From NCBI GenBank assembly GCA_012845835.1, contig JABAKD010000007.1, positions 13,642,011 through 13,706,010 of the forward strand: a stretch of DNA of 64,000 bases. The letters are read 5' to 3'. This stretch comes from Undaria pinnatifida (lineage: Eukaryota; Sar; Phaeophyceae; Laminariales; Alariaceae). Shown here one piece after another: positions 1 through 8,807 of the stretch. The position numbers and the translations under genes were made by a program. Under the pieces are notes generated by a model, which had not been told where the DNA came from, ran no database searches, and saw only the letters and a program-made list of their open reading frames with translations. Numbering within the stretch: the first letter of the stretch is position 1; each line of letters begins with the position of its first letter.

Positions 1-778
1 CTTCCATGTCACACACGTCTAATTTCATCATCTCCTCCTCTGAAGTATCTCGTTCCACCTTGTTTATTCCACCTTCTCGTACTCTGTGCCTCCTGCTCTC
101 TATTGTTGTGCCACGCGGGCACATAGTTGTAGCCACGTCCTCCTCCTCCCGATTGCTGGTATATCTCTTATTTCTGGTAGGCCCAGGTCCTCTACACGAA
201 ATCGCAGTTTCAGCTTTTTCGCGTATTCCATTGGGCCGTGCAGGTACGTTTTCATTCCAGTATCTTCCCTCAACCCCCGTATATCTCTAAGCTCTTCTCC
301 TCTTTCAATTTATTTCTTAGCGCTAGCCTTTCCCTTTTTTCTATTCTTTCTTTCACTTGTGTCTTGTACCCGCCAAACTTCTCTGTAGACAGTACCTCTT
401 CTTGGTATCCCCCTAAATCCTTCCATTTTTTCTCGACTACGTTATCCCATCTTATTCCAGCTCCCCCTTTTGTTAATTTTTCCCATACAGCCCTGTCAAC
501 AATGGCTGGCAACTTCTTTTCTGGTGCGTTATTTACGTTATATTGCCACTTCAACTTCCTCACGTCTCTAATTGTTTTAAGTGGGTACATTCCTAGTTCT
601 GCTCTTAATACTGCTTGTATTACTCGTCCTACTTTTAAGATTCATCCTAGTATATGTTTAGCTGCTGTCATCTGCACTGTTTCCAGTTGTTTACGAACTT
701 CGCGTTCCCTTCCCATACTTCTCCTGCATGCTCTAACTTTGGTACAATCACATTCATCAGAATACATATTTTAGTCCT
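1..778 (-). pseudogene. 3' part of a non-LTR (LINE-type) retrotransposon reverse-transcriptase ORF, decayed
   Basis: Read on the minus strand, all three frames in turn give parts of one protein: MNVIVPKLEHAGEVWEGN near 740, then KQLETVQMTAAKHILG, then the 106-codon open stretch 590-270 (ELGMYPLKTIRDVRKLKWQ, AIVDRAVWEKLTKG, ERLALRNKLKEEKSLEIYGG), then after a frame change at a G-run near 268 LREDTGMKTYLHGPMEYAKK, and after another change RYTSNREEEDVATTMCPRGT. This resembles the region C-terminal to the RT domain in non-LTR elements, including a CxC-type segment. The family match is from memory of such proteins, not from a search. At least three frameshifts and an in-frame TGA near 631 show that it is not functional. 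The element is cut by the window edge, so its 3' end is not visible. Confidence 0.7.
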
Positions 779-892
779 AGTGTCATGGGGGGGGGGGGGG
801 GTAAGGGTAAATGTGGGGATAATGCTGGGGATGGTAGTGGGGATTTAGATTAAACAAAAGATACTGATGGTTCGTCGCATCTGCCATCGCTT
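779..892. other. Short spacer with a G-run
   Basis: Between the LINE remnant and the candidate terminal exon there is a run of about 15 G and G-rich sequence. No gene is seen. Confidence 0.5.
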
Positions 893-1026
893 TAGCCTCT
901 TAAAAGCCGCGGCCACGTGGCGCGGACGAAGTGCTTGAAACCACGTAAAATGGGGATCCTTTTCGTCAGGTTGGGGTAATCTTGAATGCATTTCAACGTC
1001 GCCACGCCAGCGCCGTCGCTCCAATC
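893..1026 (-). CDS. Possible terminal coding exon of the LRR receptor gene (uncertain)
   Basis: On the minus strand a pyrimidine-rich tract about 200 bases long (1040-1240) ends in ACAAACAAG, a plausible splice acceptor. Two readings follow. One gives a basic, helix-like segment (DWSDGAGVATLKCIQDYPNL, then RGFKHFVRATWPRLLRG) ending in a stop near 893. It needs a phase-1 join, whereas the exon before it (1687-1821) ends in phase 0. The phase-0 reading gives only ten codons (IGATALAWRR) and a stop. I cannot decide between them without transcripts. Function is unknown. Confidence 0.25.
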
Positions 1027-1258
1027 TTGTTTGTACCAAGGGTGGAGGTTGGGTGGGGTGGGGGGTAGGTAGGGGTAGAGCAAGGAGTAGTGGAGATGGC
1101 GATGATGGTGGTAATAGAGTTGGGGTGCAAGGTAAGGGGGGGAGGGGGGAGGGGGAGCCCGGGGTGGAGAGGGAAAGGTCGGGAGGTGGGGATGGTGCCA
1201 AAGGGGTGCGGATGGTGATAAAGGGGTTGGGGGTCTCCAAAAAAATTAATGTTCCTCA

Positions 1259-1340
1259 CGTCCGCCGGGAGTACCTCGCCCTTCTGGAAGTCACAATCAA
1301 CACCACCAGCGAAGAGCAGGCAACGCCGAAAGCTGATAAA
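1259..1340 (-). pseudogene. Decayed copy 3 of the helical 3' exon
   Basis: Minus-strand reading gives SFRRCLLFAGG and FQKGEVLPAD followed by GTGAGG. This parallels the intact exon at 1687-1821 (SRRLCLSLVPVLEKGERLLAN then GTAAGG), with an internal insertion that shifts the alignment. The donor is kept but the 5' half of the exon is not recognisable. It looks like a relic of tandem exon duplication. Confidence 0.4.
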
Positions 1341-1492
1341 TAACTGCGGGAAAATATGGTGGGGTGTTCTCCCCCCAGTTTTGGTTGTCCTACACAAAAT
1401 ATTCGTCCACCGTCTAGGATACCGCGTGGCGGGCTCTGATCAACCAGCTAGGGGGATGTTACATGTTCAAAAAACAAGACGCTTCTGCTCTC

Positions 1493-1572
1493 GTCTGCCA
1501 AGAGGTTCTCTCCCTTCTGAAGCACAGCCATCGGCGAGGAGCAGAGGAAGCGGCGAAAGCTGACAACCCATG
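1493..1572 (-). pseudogene. Decayed copy 2 of the helical 3' exon
   Basis: Minus-strand reading gives RRFLCSSPMAVLQKGENLLAD, then GAGAGC in place of a GT donor. It matches the end of the exon at 1687-1821 in length and in pattern (K-G-E-x-L-L-A). The donor is destroyed and the upstream half is degraded. The 3' flank keeps T-runs and ACATGTAAC sequence shared with the flank of copy 1. Confidence 0.45.
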
Positions 1573-1686
1573 ATTGGACGTCAGCAACCGCTACATATTT
1601 CTTCAAAATCGGTGGCCGTTACATGTTTCTTGTACACACAGGTTAGCGACGGTTTTATCTTCCATGTAAAAAACAGTTTCCCTTAC

Positions 1687-1821
1687 GTTGGCAAGAAGCC
1701 TTTCCCCTTTCTCGAGCACTGGCACCAGCGAAAGGCAGAGGCGGCGGCTCTTGTCGAAATCCCCGTCGATGCTCCGATGATCTTCTGCGAACCCCACGAG
1801 CGCCTCCACCAGCGCCCCTAG
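1687..1821 (-). CDS. Helical 3' exon, likely cytoplasmic part of the LRR receptor
   Basis: The exon is 135 bp (45 codons, phase 0 to phase 0), bounded by acceptor GCGATATAG and donor AAC|GTAAGG. The product starts LGALVEALVGFAEDHR and ends LVPVLEKGERLLAN, an amphipathic helical sequence with no domain I can name. Its start phase matches the end of the large transmembrane exon (3199), so it can continue the cytoplasmic tail without a frameshift. Helix-bundle modules occur in immune adaptor and kinase-like proteins, but I have no specific evidence for that here. Two decayed copies lie just downstream. An alternative is that it belongs to a separate minus-strand gene. Confidence 0.45.
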
Positions 1822-3198
1822 CTATATCGCGCACCGGGGTAACGATGCCGTAATGGTGAAAGTAACAGTGGCATTATAGATCATAACAGCCCGGTATTAC
1901 AATAGCATTACGTCATCACAACAGTAATCCGTGACCATGTTATATAATTAATCTAACAACGTCAGCTGTGAGTTCGACAAACTGAGGGTCGATGCTCATC
2001 TTTGCAAGCTGCGTGGTGCACCGGCCGCTCGTTTCGAATCAGTAAGTTGTCATGATTCATCATTGATGACGGAAACATTGCACATATACAGCAGTATAAT
2101 AATAGTTGTTACATAGAGGAAACCATGTCAAATGAGCTAGAAGTCAGCTCTGACCACTAAGCCAGCACTCAGCAACTGCTGGGTCAATGGCTATGGTGTA
2201 CAGTACTCTTCACATAACAGAAACGGTAGCAGTAACGGTAACATAAACGGTAACAGTAGCGGTAACGGTAACAATACCGGCAACGGTAGCGGAGGTGGTA
2301 ACGGTAAATGTCAACGGCGGCGGCGGCGGCCCGGTAACAGCGACGGTAACTGGAATCGTAACAATGATGGTAACGGGAACGGTAACAATAGCGGCAACGA
2401 CAACAGTTGTAACAACGGTAACATAACATGAAACAGTAACAGTAACCGTAACGACAACGGAAACTGCAACGGTAACGGGAATGGTAACAGCAACGGCGAC
2501 AGTAGCGGGTAACAATGACGGTATCGGTAACAGAAGAAAAAAGTAACAACAACGGTAATGGTAACAACGACGGTAACTCCAACGGCAACAATAATGGTAG
2601 CAGAAACGGTGACGGTCACAGCAACAGTGACGGTAGAGGTAACATAAAAGGGAAAAGCAACAGTAACGATAACAACGACGGTAACTGTAACGGCAACAGT
2701 AACAGTAACAGCGACGGTGAACGTAACGGCAACAGTGGCGGTAACGGTAAAAGAAAATAAAACAGTAAAAGTAACGGAACCGGTAACAATGACGGTAACT
2801 GCAATGGAAACAGTACCGGTGACAGCAACGGCAACAGCAGCAATACCGGCAGCTGCAACGGTAAAAAAGAAGAAACGGAAACATTAACGGTGACGGTAAC
2901 GGTAACATCGCCGGTAAGTCCAGCGGCAACAGTAAATGTAACAGAAACGGTGACAGTAACAGCAACAGTGGCAGTAACGGTAACATGAACAGAAACAGTA
3001 ACGGTAGCGGTAACATCGACGGTAGGCTCAACGGCAACAGACATGGCAACAGTAACTGTAACACCAACAACAGTGACGGTAACGGTAGCAGAAAAGGAAA
3101 CAGCAACAGTAACAGTCACGATAGCAGTGATGGCAACAGCAGCGACAACAGTAACAATAGCAGTAACGGTAAAAGAAAGCGTCCACATCCCGCCTCAC
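1822..3198 (-). other. Putative intron of the LRR receptor gene
   Basis: The intron would start with the strong donor GAG|GTGAGG at 3198 and end at ATATAG near 1822. It holds one end of a dispersed repeat at 1960-2020 (CTCATCTTTGCAAGCTGCG type) and the AACGGTAACAG satellite at 2218-3175. I see no other coding sequence. Confidence 0.45.
2218..3175. repeat. AACGGTAACAG-type satellite (6/12-bp unit)
   Basis: About 950 bp of degenerate AACGGT / AACAGT hexamers, mostly in pairs (AACGGTAACAGT). Because the complement is poor in stop codons, the array produces long spurious minus-strand ORFs of the type LLPLPSLLPL or TVTVTV. These are not genes. The reading frame of the large transmembrane exon also runs through the array if its splice donor at 3198 is ignored. 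Confidence 0.9.
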
Positions 3199-5657
3199 CT
3201 CGGCAACCCCCGAGATGGAAGAGCTCTGAGAGACTTTCGCGACCGCCCTAACCCCATGCAAAAACATATCCAGGTTGCCGCCCTCCTCGCCTTTGCCTGG
3301 TCGTGAGCCGGGCAACTCGGTCGACGTCATCCGTGTCACTTCCGGCATAGACGACGACAACGATGACCGCTTACCCGGCGGCAGTGCCTCCGAAAACGAT
3401 GCGGACAGCGATTTCGACCTTTGAGATTCATCCGACCCCTCCGATACGCTTCTCGCTGCAACATCGCCTCCACCGCCACTGCCGCCGCCACCACCACCAC
3501 CACCACCACCACCACCGTCCACCTCCCCCCCACCGCCACCACCACCGCCAACACCACCAACCCCAACCCGGTACTTCTCCAAGAAAGCACGAACGCCATC
3601 ACCCCCACCACGACCACCACTACCAAGAACACCAGGGGCATCGAGGGGAGCTCCAAGCGAACCCAGAGCGGCACCAACACTCCTCTGATTGGTGGCGGTC
3701 CGCAGATCGAGGTCATCGACTCCCTGGAGTAGGGGCCTGGAGGTTTCGGCAGCGGCGTAGGCATTCTTCATTGTTACATTCCCCCCCTCCTCCATGGTGC
3801 CATTACCACTGATGCTGTTGCTTTTTCCGTCGTCGCTGATGATGTCAAGACCCTCCTTAGGCATTCCGAAACTGCCTCTGCTGGGGGGGGGGTGACCACC
3901 GCTACCCCTGTTTCTAGCCGTTGCATCATCCCTATCCCTGTTGCTGCCAAGGCAACCGACTCCGCTACTGATCCGGACACCATCACCACCGCCGCCGACG
4001 CTGTTGCTGCCGACGTAACCGCTAACGCCGCCGCGGAAGCTGCTGCCGCCGATGCTGCCGTCACCACCTATGCTGCTTGTGCGACGGCTATCTTCTGAGT
4101 TCATAAAGGTCGCAGCAGTTTCGGTAGAAGCAGCAGAAGCCCTCTTGCCTCCAGGGAGACCATTATCGTCATACCTCTCCACGCGAAAACCGCTACCGTC
4201 ATCCTCATCACCATCGGTGTCAGGAGTAACACCGGCACCAGCACCAGCAGCACCAGCACCAGCACCAGCACCAGCCACAACAGCAGTAGCAGCACCGGCA
4301 TCAAAAGCAGCAACAATATCACCGATAAACCCACCAGCACATTCGCTATTATCGTCATCATCACGATTTCCTTTGACAGTAGCAGCAGCAGCGGCCCCAC
4401 CACCACCACCACCACCACCAGCAAGGTTCCCATGACCCGGTGCCATCCCCCCCGCCCCTGCCACGTCCGCCCCCGCCGGCGCCACCACCATCACTGCCGA
4501 ACGATGGTCAGGTTCCGCCTTAAGTCCCGGCATATCCTCTGCCGATATCGCACGAGTAGAGGTTCTCTCCAACACAGGGGGCTTTATCGGACCGAGCCCT
4601 TTGAGGTCACCCCCACCCCCACCGCCACCTCCACCACCATCAACACCATCAACACCATCATCACCGCCACCACCTTGGCCTCTACTCCCACCCCCGCGCA
4701 AGAGCCACTCTGCCCAAGACCGAACAGAGTTGTCCGTAGGTTTTAGTTCTTCACCACCATCACTGCCACTATCACCGAAGCTTTGACTAGGATACAAACG
4801 ATAGCTCCCGCTTCCAAGCCGCCCCGACACTCCTCGCATTCCATCGCCCCCCTCCCCCCCCTCCTCCATTTCCGCCGCCCCCTCCTTTTCTTCCTCCTTC
4901 CCACCCTCCTCGTTCCAATCAAGCACCCCCGTCAAGTCTTTGTCGACGCGTAGCCCCGGCTTATCCTGCTTACCCTTACCCTTAACAATGTCCTTAGCGC
5001 TTGCCTTGTGGGGCAAACTCGTACTGATCTCCCTCCCGCCCTCCTCTTCTTTCTCGCTCTTCCGCTCGGAACCCCGCCAACCAAGCACCGCCCCGCTACC
5101 TTTTTCGACGCGTACGCCTGTCTTCTCACCGTCATCCCCACCCTTACGTTTTTCCTTGAAGGACAAACTCTTCTTGGCTTCCCTTCCATCTTCCTCGTCT
5201 CCCCCCCCCCCCTGCCTGCCGGCATGCCAACCCAGCGCCCCCCCCGTGTTCTTGACAACACGAATAAGCGAATTTTCACCCTTCCCCCTATCCTCCTCGT
5301 TGTTCTTTCCGACGCTGTTCCTATCCTTTACTCTTCTGCGGTAAGACACCACAGCTAACAGAAGAACCCAAAAAAAAACACCACCCGCGGCTGAAGCGAT
5401 TGCAACCGCAAAATCAGCATCACCCCCGCCGTCATCATTGTCCTCATTGGAAAACATCGTAGGAACAGCAGTAGGATCAACGAGGCCATCTTGAGAAGCA
5501 GACGGAGTTCCATTCCTTGTTGGGGCAACAGCCGAGAAAATAGCCGTTGGGGTGCCGGTAGGAGGAAGAGAAGATACCTCCGTTGGGCTAGGGGAGGGCA
5601 TGGCCGTTGTAGTAGGAGGAGCCGTTGGCGTAATGTATGGGGCTGCCGTTTCCCCGT
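3199..5657 (-). CDS. LRR receptor: stalk, transmembrane helix and cytoplasmic tail exon
   Basis: The exon is 2459 bp, from acceptor CCCGTCTTTCAG to donor GTTGCCGAG|GTGAGG, entering in phase 1 and leaving in phase 0 (about 819 codons). Residues 1-70 form a Thr/Pro/Ser-rich stalk, as expected between an extracellular LRR domain and the membrane. An acidic stretch (EDNDDGGGDAD) precedes a single hydrophobic helix at about residues 82-105 (FAVAIASAAGGVFFWVLLLA, bases ~5341-5412), followed by the stop-transfer cluster RRRVK. The tail has three imperfect ~50-residue repeats around RV-x-K-x-x-G-x-x-L-x-W, then long Gly/Asp/Ala runs encoded by GGT/GGC triplets, then a Ser-rich stretch (SLSASFSEALPPGKRSSLSS) with basic-directed phosphorylation-like sites. 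No kinase, GTPase or TIR motif is seen. The open frame continues past 3199 into satellite sequence. I end the exon at the donor because what follows is low-complexity Tyr/Cys repeat. Confidence 0.7.
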
Positions 5658-6099
5658 CTGAAAGACGGGTAGTCGGGGCGGGGTGAGGGTGGGGTGGGGT
5701 GCGGTGCGTTGCGGGTGGGAGTGGCCGATTAGAAGGAGGGAGGGAAGGGGGAAACGGTTCATAAGAATCCGTGCGAAAATATCACGACAGCAAGGTTAGG
5801 CAGGGTTGAGGTGTTTGCTGTGGCGGTGGCATGCGTGCACGAACGCAATGCACACATTGATTTGGTAAATTGGAAAAGCAGCAAGAAATATAAGAAGAAA
5901 CAAAATAGCAACACACGCAACATCACCATAGCCAACACTAACACCAACAACACCACCACAGCCATGATCACCACCAACACCAACACCAACATCAGTTCAA
6001 CCAACACCAATACACCAACACCAACAACACCATAACCAACAACAACCTAACACCAACACCAACACCAACACCAACACCAACGGCAACACCAGCACTAGC
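5658..6099 (-). other. Intron between last LRR exon and transmembrane exon, possible GC-AG intron
   Basis: On the minus strand the preceding exon reads ...CAACGCACAG|GCTAGT and the acceptor is TTTCAG at 5658. Using the GC donor keeps phase 1 to phase 1. No GT donor lies before the in-frame TAG that matches the acceptor phase. The intron contains an ACCAAC/AACACC microsatellite (about 5925-6090). Confidence 0.45.
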
Positions 6100-6189
6100 C
6101 TGTGCGTTGGTCCTCTTGGTCATCTAACTTGTTGCCGCTCAAATCCAGAGACGCTAGGTTAGCTTCGGTCAGCCCAGCTGGAACTTCTC
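6100..6189 (-). CDS. LRR receptor: last, C-terminal LRR exon
   Basis: The exon is 90 bp after acceptor GGTTTTCGCAG. The product begins GEVPAGLTEANLASLDLSGN and continues KLDDQEDQRT. It keeps the LxxLxLxxN core of an LRR but is shorter in the variable part and ends in an acidic segment, as expected for a capping repeat. Entry is phase 1. The exit depends on a GC donor (see the adjoining intron). It lies directly before the stalk and transmembrane exon, which fits a C-terminal cap. Confidence 0.6.
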
Positions 6190-6399
6190 CTGCGAAAACC
6201 ACAACCATGGTTGATTTTCGATCGGACGGAGGAAAGCATATCAGAGTCTGGAAAAAGGCAGTTGCCTTACCACAAAAACAAAGGTACCGGTAACGACTAA
6301 TAACGTGTAGCATCATATGAATGAGACGTAGAGTTAAAAGTCGAATCGTAGTGTATAAAGAAGTAATAAATAGTAGCAGAAATAGTAGCCGGAGTATAA

Positions 6400-6657
6400 A
6401 TAACAACCAGCGGTAGCAGTAGCTGTAGAAATGGCAGCAGAAGCAGTAGAAACAACAGTAGCAACAGTAGCACCAACAGAGGAAGCGGCAATTGCAGCAG
6501 TAACAGCAGCAGTAGTAGGAGCAGCATGGATATAAGTAGTATTTATCGCAGCAGCAGCAAGAGCAGTGGCAACAGCAACAGCAGCAGTGGCAACAGTAGC
6601 AGCAACAGCAGTAGCAGCAGCAACAGCAGTAGCAGCAGCAACGGCAACAGCAGCGAA

Positions 6658-6716
<59 letters not shown>

Positions 6717-6870
6717 TAACACTAACAATGGCAAAGACAGTAGCGGAAGCAGAAACAGTAGAAACAACAGCAGCAGCATCAGCAGCAGCAAGAACAGTAG
6801 CAGCAGCACCAGTAGCAGCAGTAGCAGCAGTAGCAGCAGTAGCAGCAATAGCAGCAGGGGCAGTTTGTTA
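6400..6870. repeat. Imperfect (AACAGC)/(AGCAGT) trinucleotide tract
   Basis: Alternating AGC, AAC and AGT triplets over ~470 bp. All six frames are poor in stops, so artificial poly-Ser, poly-Ala and poly-Leu ORFs arise. It is intronic relative to the LRR gene. Confidence 0.9.
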
Positions 6871-7018
6871 TATTTTGTCACCCACCTGTCAAGAAGTTGT
6901 CGCTGAAATCCACGGTAAGAAGGATCTCCCCAAGAGCAAGAGTCCCGAATTCCGTCGCAATTTCCCCTGATATTTTTCAAGGCGTGTTGTTTTTGTCACA
7001 TTTTATGAAAATATTTCA

Positions 7019-7080
7019 AGGACGTCAGCCGTGAGTTCAACAAATTTCGGGTCAATACTCATCTTTGCAAGCTGCGTTGT
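7019..7080 (+). repeat. End fragment of a dispersed element (GACGTCAGC...TTTGCAAGCTGCG family)
   Basis: Contains GGACGTCAGCCGTGAGTTC and CTCATCTTTGCAAGCTGCG, shared with more than ten other places in the window (for example 1960-2020, 11812-11875, 35903-35950). Confidence 0.7.
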
Positions 7081-7548
7081 TGGTACTTGTAATATACTAT
7101 GTGGGTGAGTTTTTTCATAATGGGAGGGGTCATATTGTTTTGTTAAGAAACAAACACATAGTCAATATATACGAGTATAGTCTACATATTTTATAAAAAA
7201 TATTTCAAGGACGTCAGCATTTTATCCACCTCCGTACGGGCTACATGGTATCAGTGCGCAGAATAATCACGGACCGAAACAACACTTAGAAAAACTGTCT
7301 TGGTGACCCCGGCGGGAATCTAGGGGGGTCTCCACGTAAAAACGCGCGGCCAAAGTATCACGCAGATTGCAAAGTTGAACATCCATCACTCAACCAGTCG
7401 AACTCGCAACTGACGTAATGACATAGCAAATAGAATGACGCCAGAAAACAAGCTTTTGAGATAGCAGGTAGCTAACAAAATGGCGTCAGACAACAAGGTT
7501 TTGAGGGCTGCAGATGCGTAGATGGTTGAAATTCAGCAGGTGGCCCTT

Positions 7549-7637
7549 TTAACGCATTTACAACTGAAACGCCCTTTTTTTTACAAATTTACTTGAATTT
7601 AGTATAGGAAGGGATTTGGGGGCTGTTAAGGGGTTAA
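7549..7637 (+). mobile_element. ~90 bp MITE, TTAACCCC/GGGGTTAA family, copy 1
   Basis: Starts TTAACGCATTTACAACTG and ends GGGGGCTGTTAAGGGGTTAA. It shares the core ACTTGAATTTAGTATAGG with the copies at 22711, 22909, 26064, 32751, 32824 and 53814. Confidence 0.65.
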
Positions 7638-8735
7638 GGGAGCGCAGTGCGTACGGGCGTTAGGGTCCCTCATACGCCGACCTCCCCTCACGAATGCGGT
7701 CCTTCTAGCACATTTACTCGTTTTTCTAGCATTCCAAATGGCGTTTATCCCCTTGTGGAGTGCCTACAAGGCACGAGGTTCCTTAAAGTGGGAAAGCATC
7801 GTGCGGATATTTTTTAGGCCCCTTACATTTACCGGTACCGTTTTTCTTATCGCGGTCCCTTAAAAAGGGCCACATCCTTGACTTGGAATCAGAGTGTGGG
7901 ATATGTTTTTGCTGTTCTATAAGGGCTATACTCTAAACGTTATCCTAATCGTCAAGCCTAAGACTGACCGCCTGGGAAATTTCTCGGAATAAGGATGTAA
8001 TGAAGAGTCAGTCTTGCCTTGTGTGTGCTGTCTTCGCGGGGAGAGAATGGAAATTTAGGGGTTTCCACGGGTAGGGTCAGGAGGCTTCTAAAATCCGCCG
8101 GATCGAGTCGGACCGGGTCAGGAGGTGTTCCGCTTTTCACGGATCGGATCGGGTAGGGCCGGGAAGTGCTAGAAACATCACGGGTCGGGTCGGGTCAACC
8201 TGACCCGGCCCGACCCGCGAGAGCAATGACACGACCCGTGCAAAGACCTGGGAATTGTCGTAACGAAAATCGAAAATGCTGTGACATCGTGGGCGGGAGT
8301 GCAACCAAAAAATCACGCCGCTTTTTTCAAGTCAGAAAATCGCCAGAAAAAAGAAACAAGCTAGAAGTTAGAGTATCGGCAACATAAATTTGCAGCGTCA
8401 GCGGTATCGATACAAACGCGTTTTTGTTCAAGCCTACCTTTCGCCATCAAATGACGGCGCATCGTGAGCAGTAACCAAACAAATCTCGTCGCTGTCGGAA
8501 CTTAGAACATCACCGCCAAATACTGTAGCCGGTACTTCTTGAACGGCACCCAAACCATCGCGTCCATGTTGCAAGCCATTGCAAAACGTTCCCCCACTTG
8601 AATATCGCTACACAGTCAATCGTCCCCAACACAATCGCGCCGCCTATCGAATTTAGAATATCACCACATAAGTACCGTTACATCGTGAGCGGAATCAAAC
8701 TATCGCGCCGCGTGTAACCGACAACAGAAGCTCAC

Positions 8736-8807
8736 CGCTGAGGCTGTTCCCGCTGAGGTCCAGATCACTGAGACGGCTCAAGTTGCCGATCTCCGGCGGA
8801 ATCGGAC
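8736..8807 (-). CDS. LRR receptor: LRR exon 5
   Basis: A perfect 72 bp exon: acceptor GACTTGTGCAG, 24 codons in phase 1-1, donor CAGCG|GTGAGC. The product GPIPPEIGNLSRLSDLDLSG, ending NSLSG, is a textbook plant/brown-algal type LRR (IPPEIGNLxxLxxLDLSxNxLxG). One complete repeat per symmetric exon means exons can be added or lost without breaking the frame. Confidence 0.9.

Larger units (their letters stand above)
6190..8735 (-). other. Intron of the LRR receptor gene with several repeats
   Basis: No coding exon is seen in this 2.5 kb. It contains a CAG/CAA-type trinucleotide tract (about 6400-6870), two end fragments of a dispersed element (7019-7080 and about 7195-7215), a ~90 bp inverted-repeat MITE (7549-7637) and a short GGGTC-family repeat (about 8050-8235). 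Confidence 0.5.

Noticed and set aside
2184-3188. Long ORFs up to 298 codons on both strands
   Set aside because: Products of the AACGGTAACAG satellite. The tail of the 857-codon frame that enters it is removed by the strong donor at 3198.
3336-4786. Plus- and minus-strand ORFs rich in His, Pro, Thr or Val overlapping the TM exon
   Set aside because: Shadows of the GGT/GGC glycine runs in the real minus-strand exon.
6526-6980. Poly-Ser, poly-Ala and poly-Leu ORFs
   Set aside because: Trinucleotide tract read in different frames.
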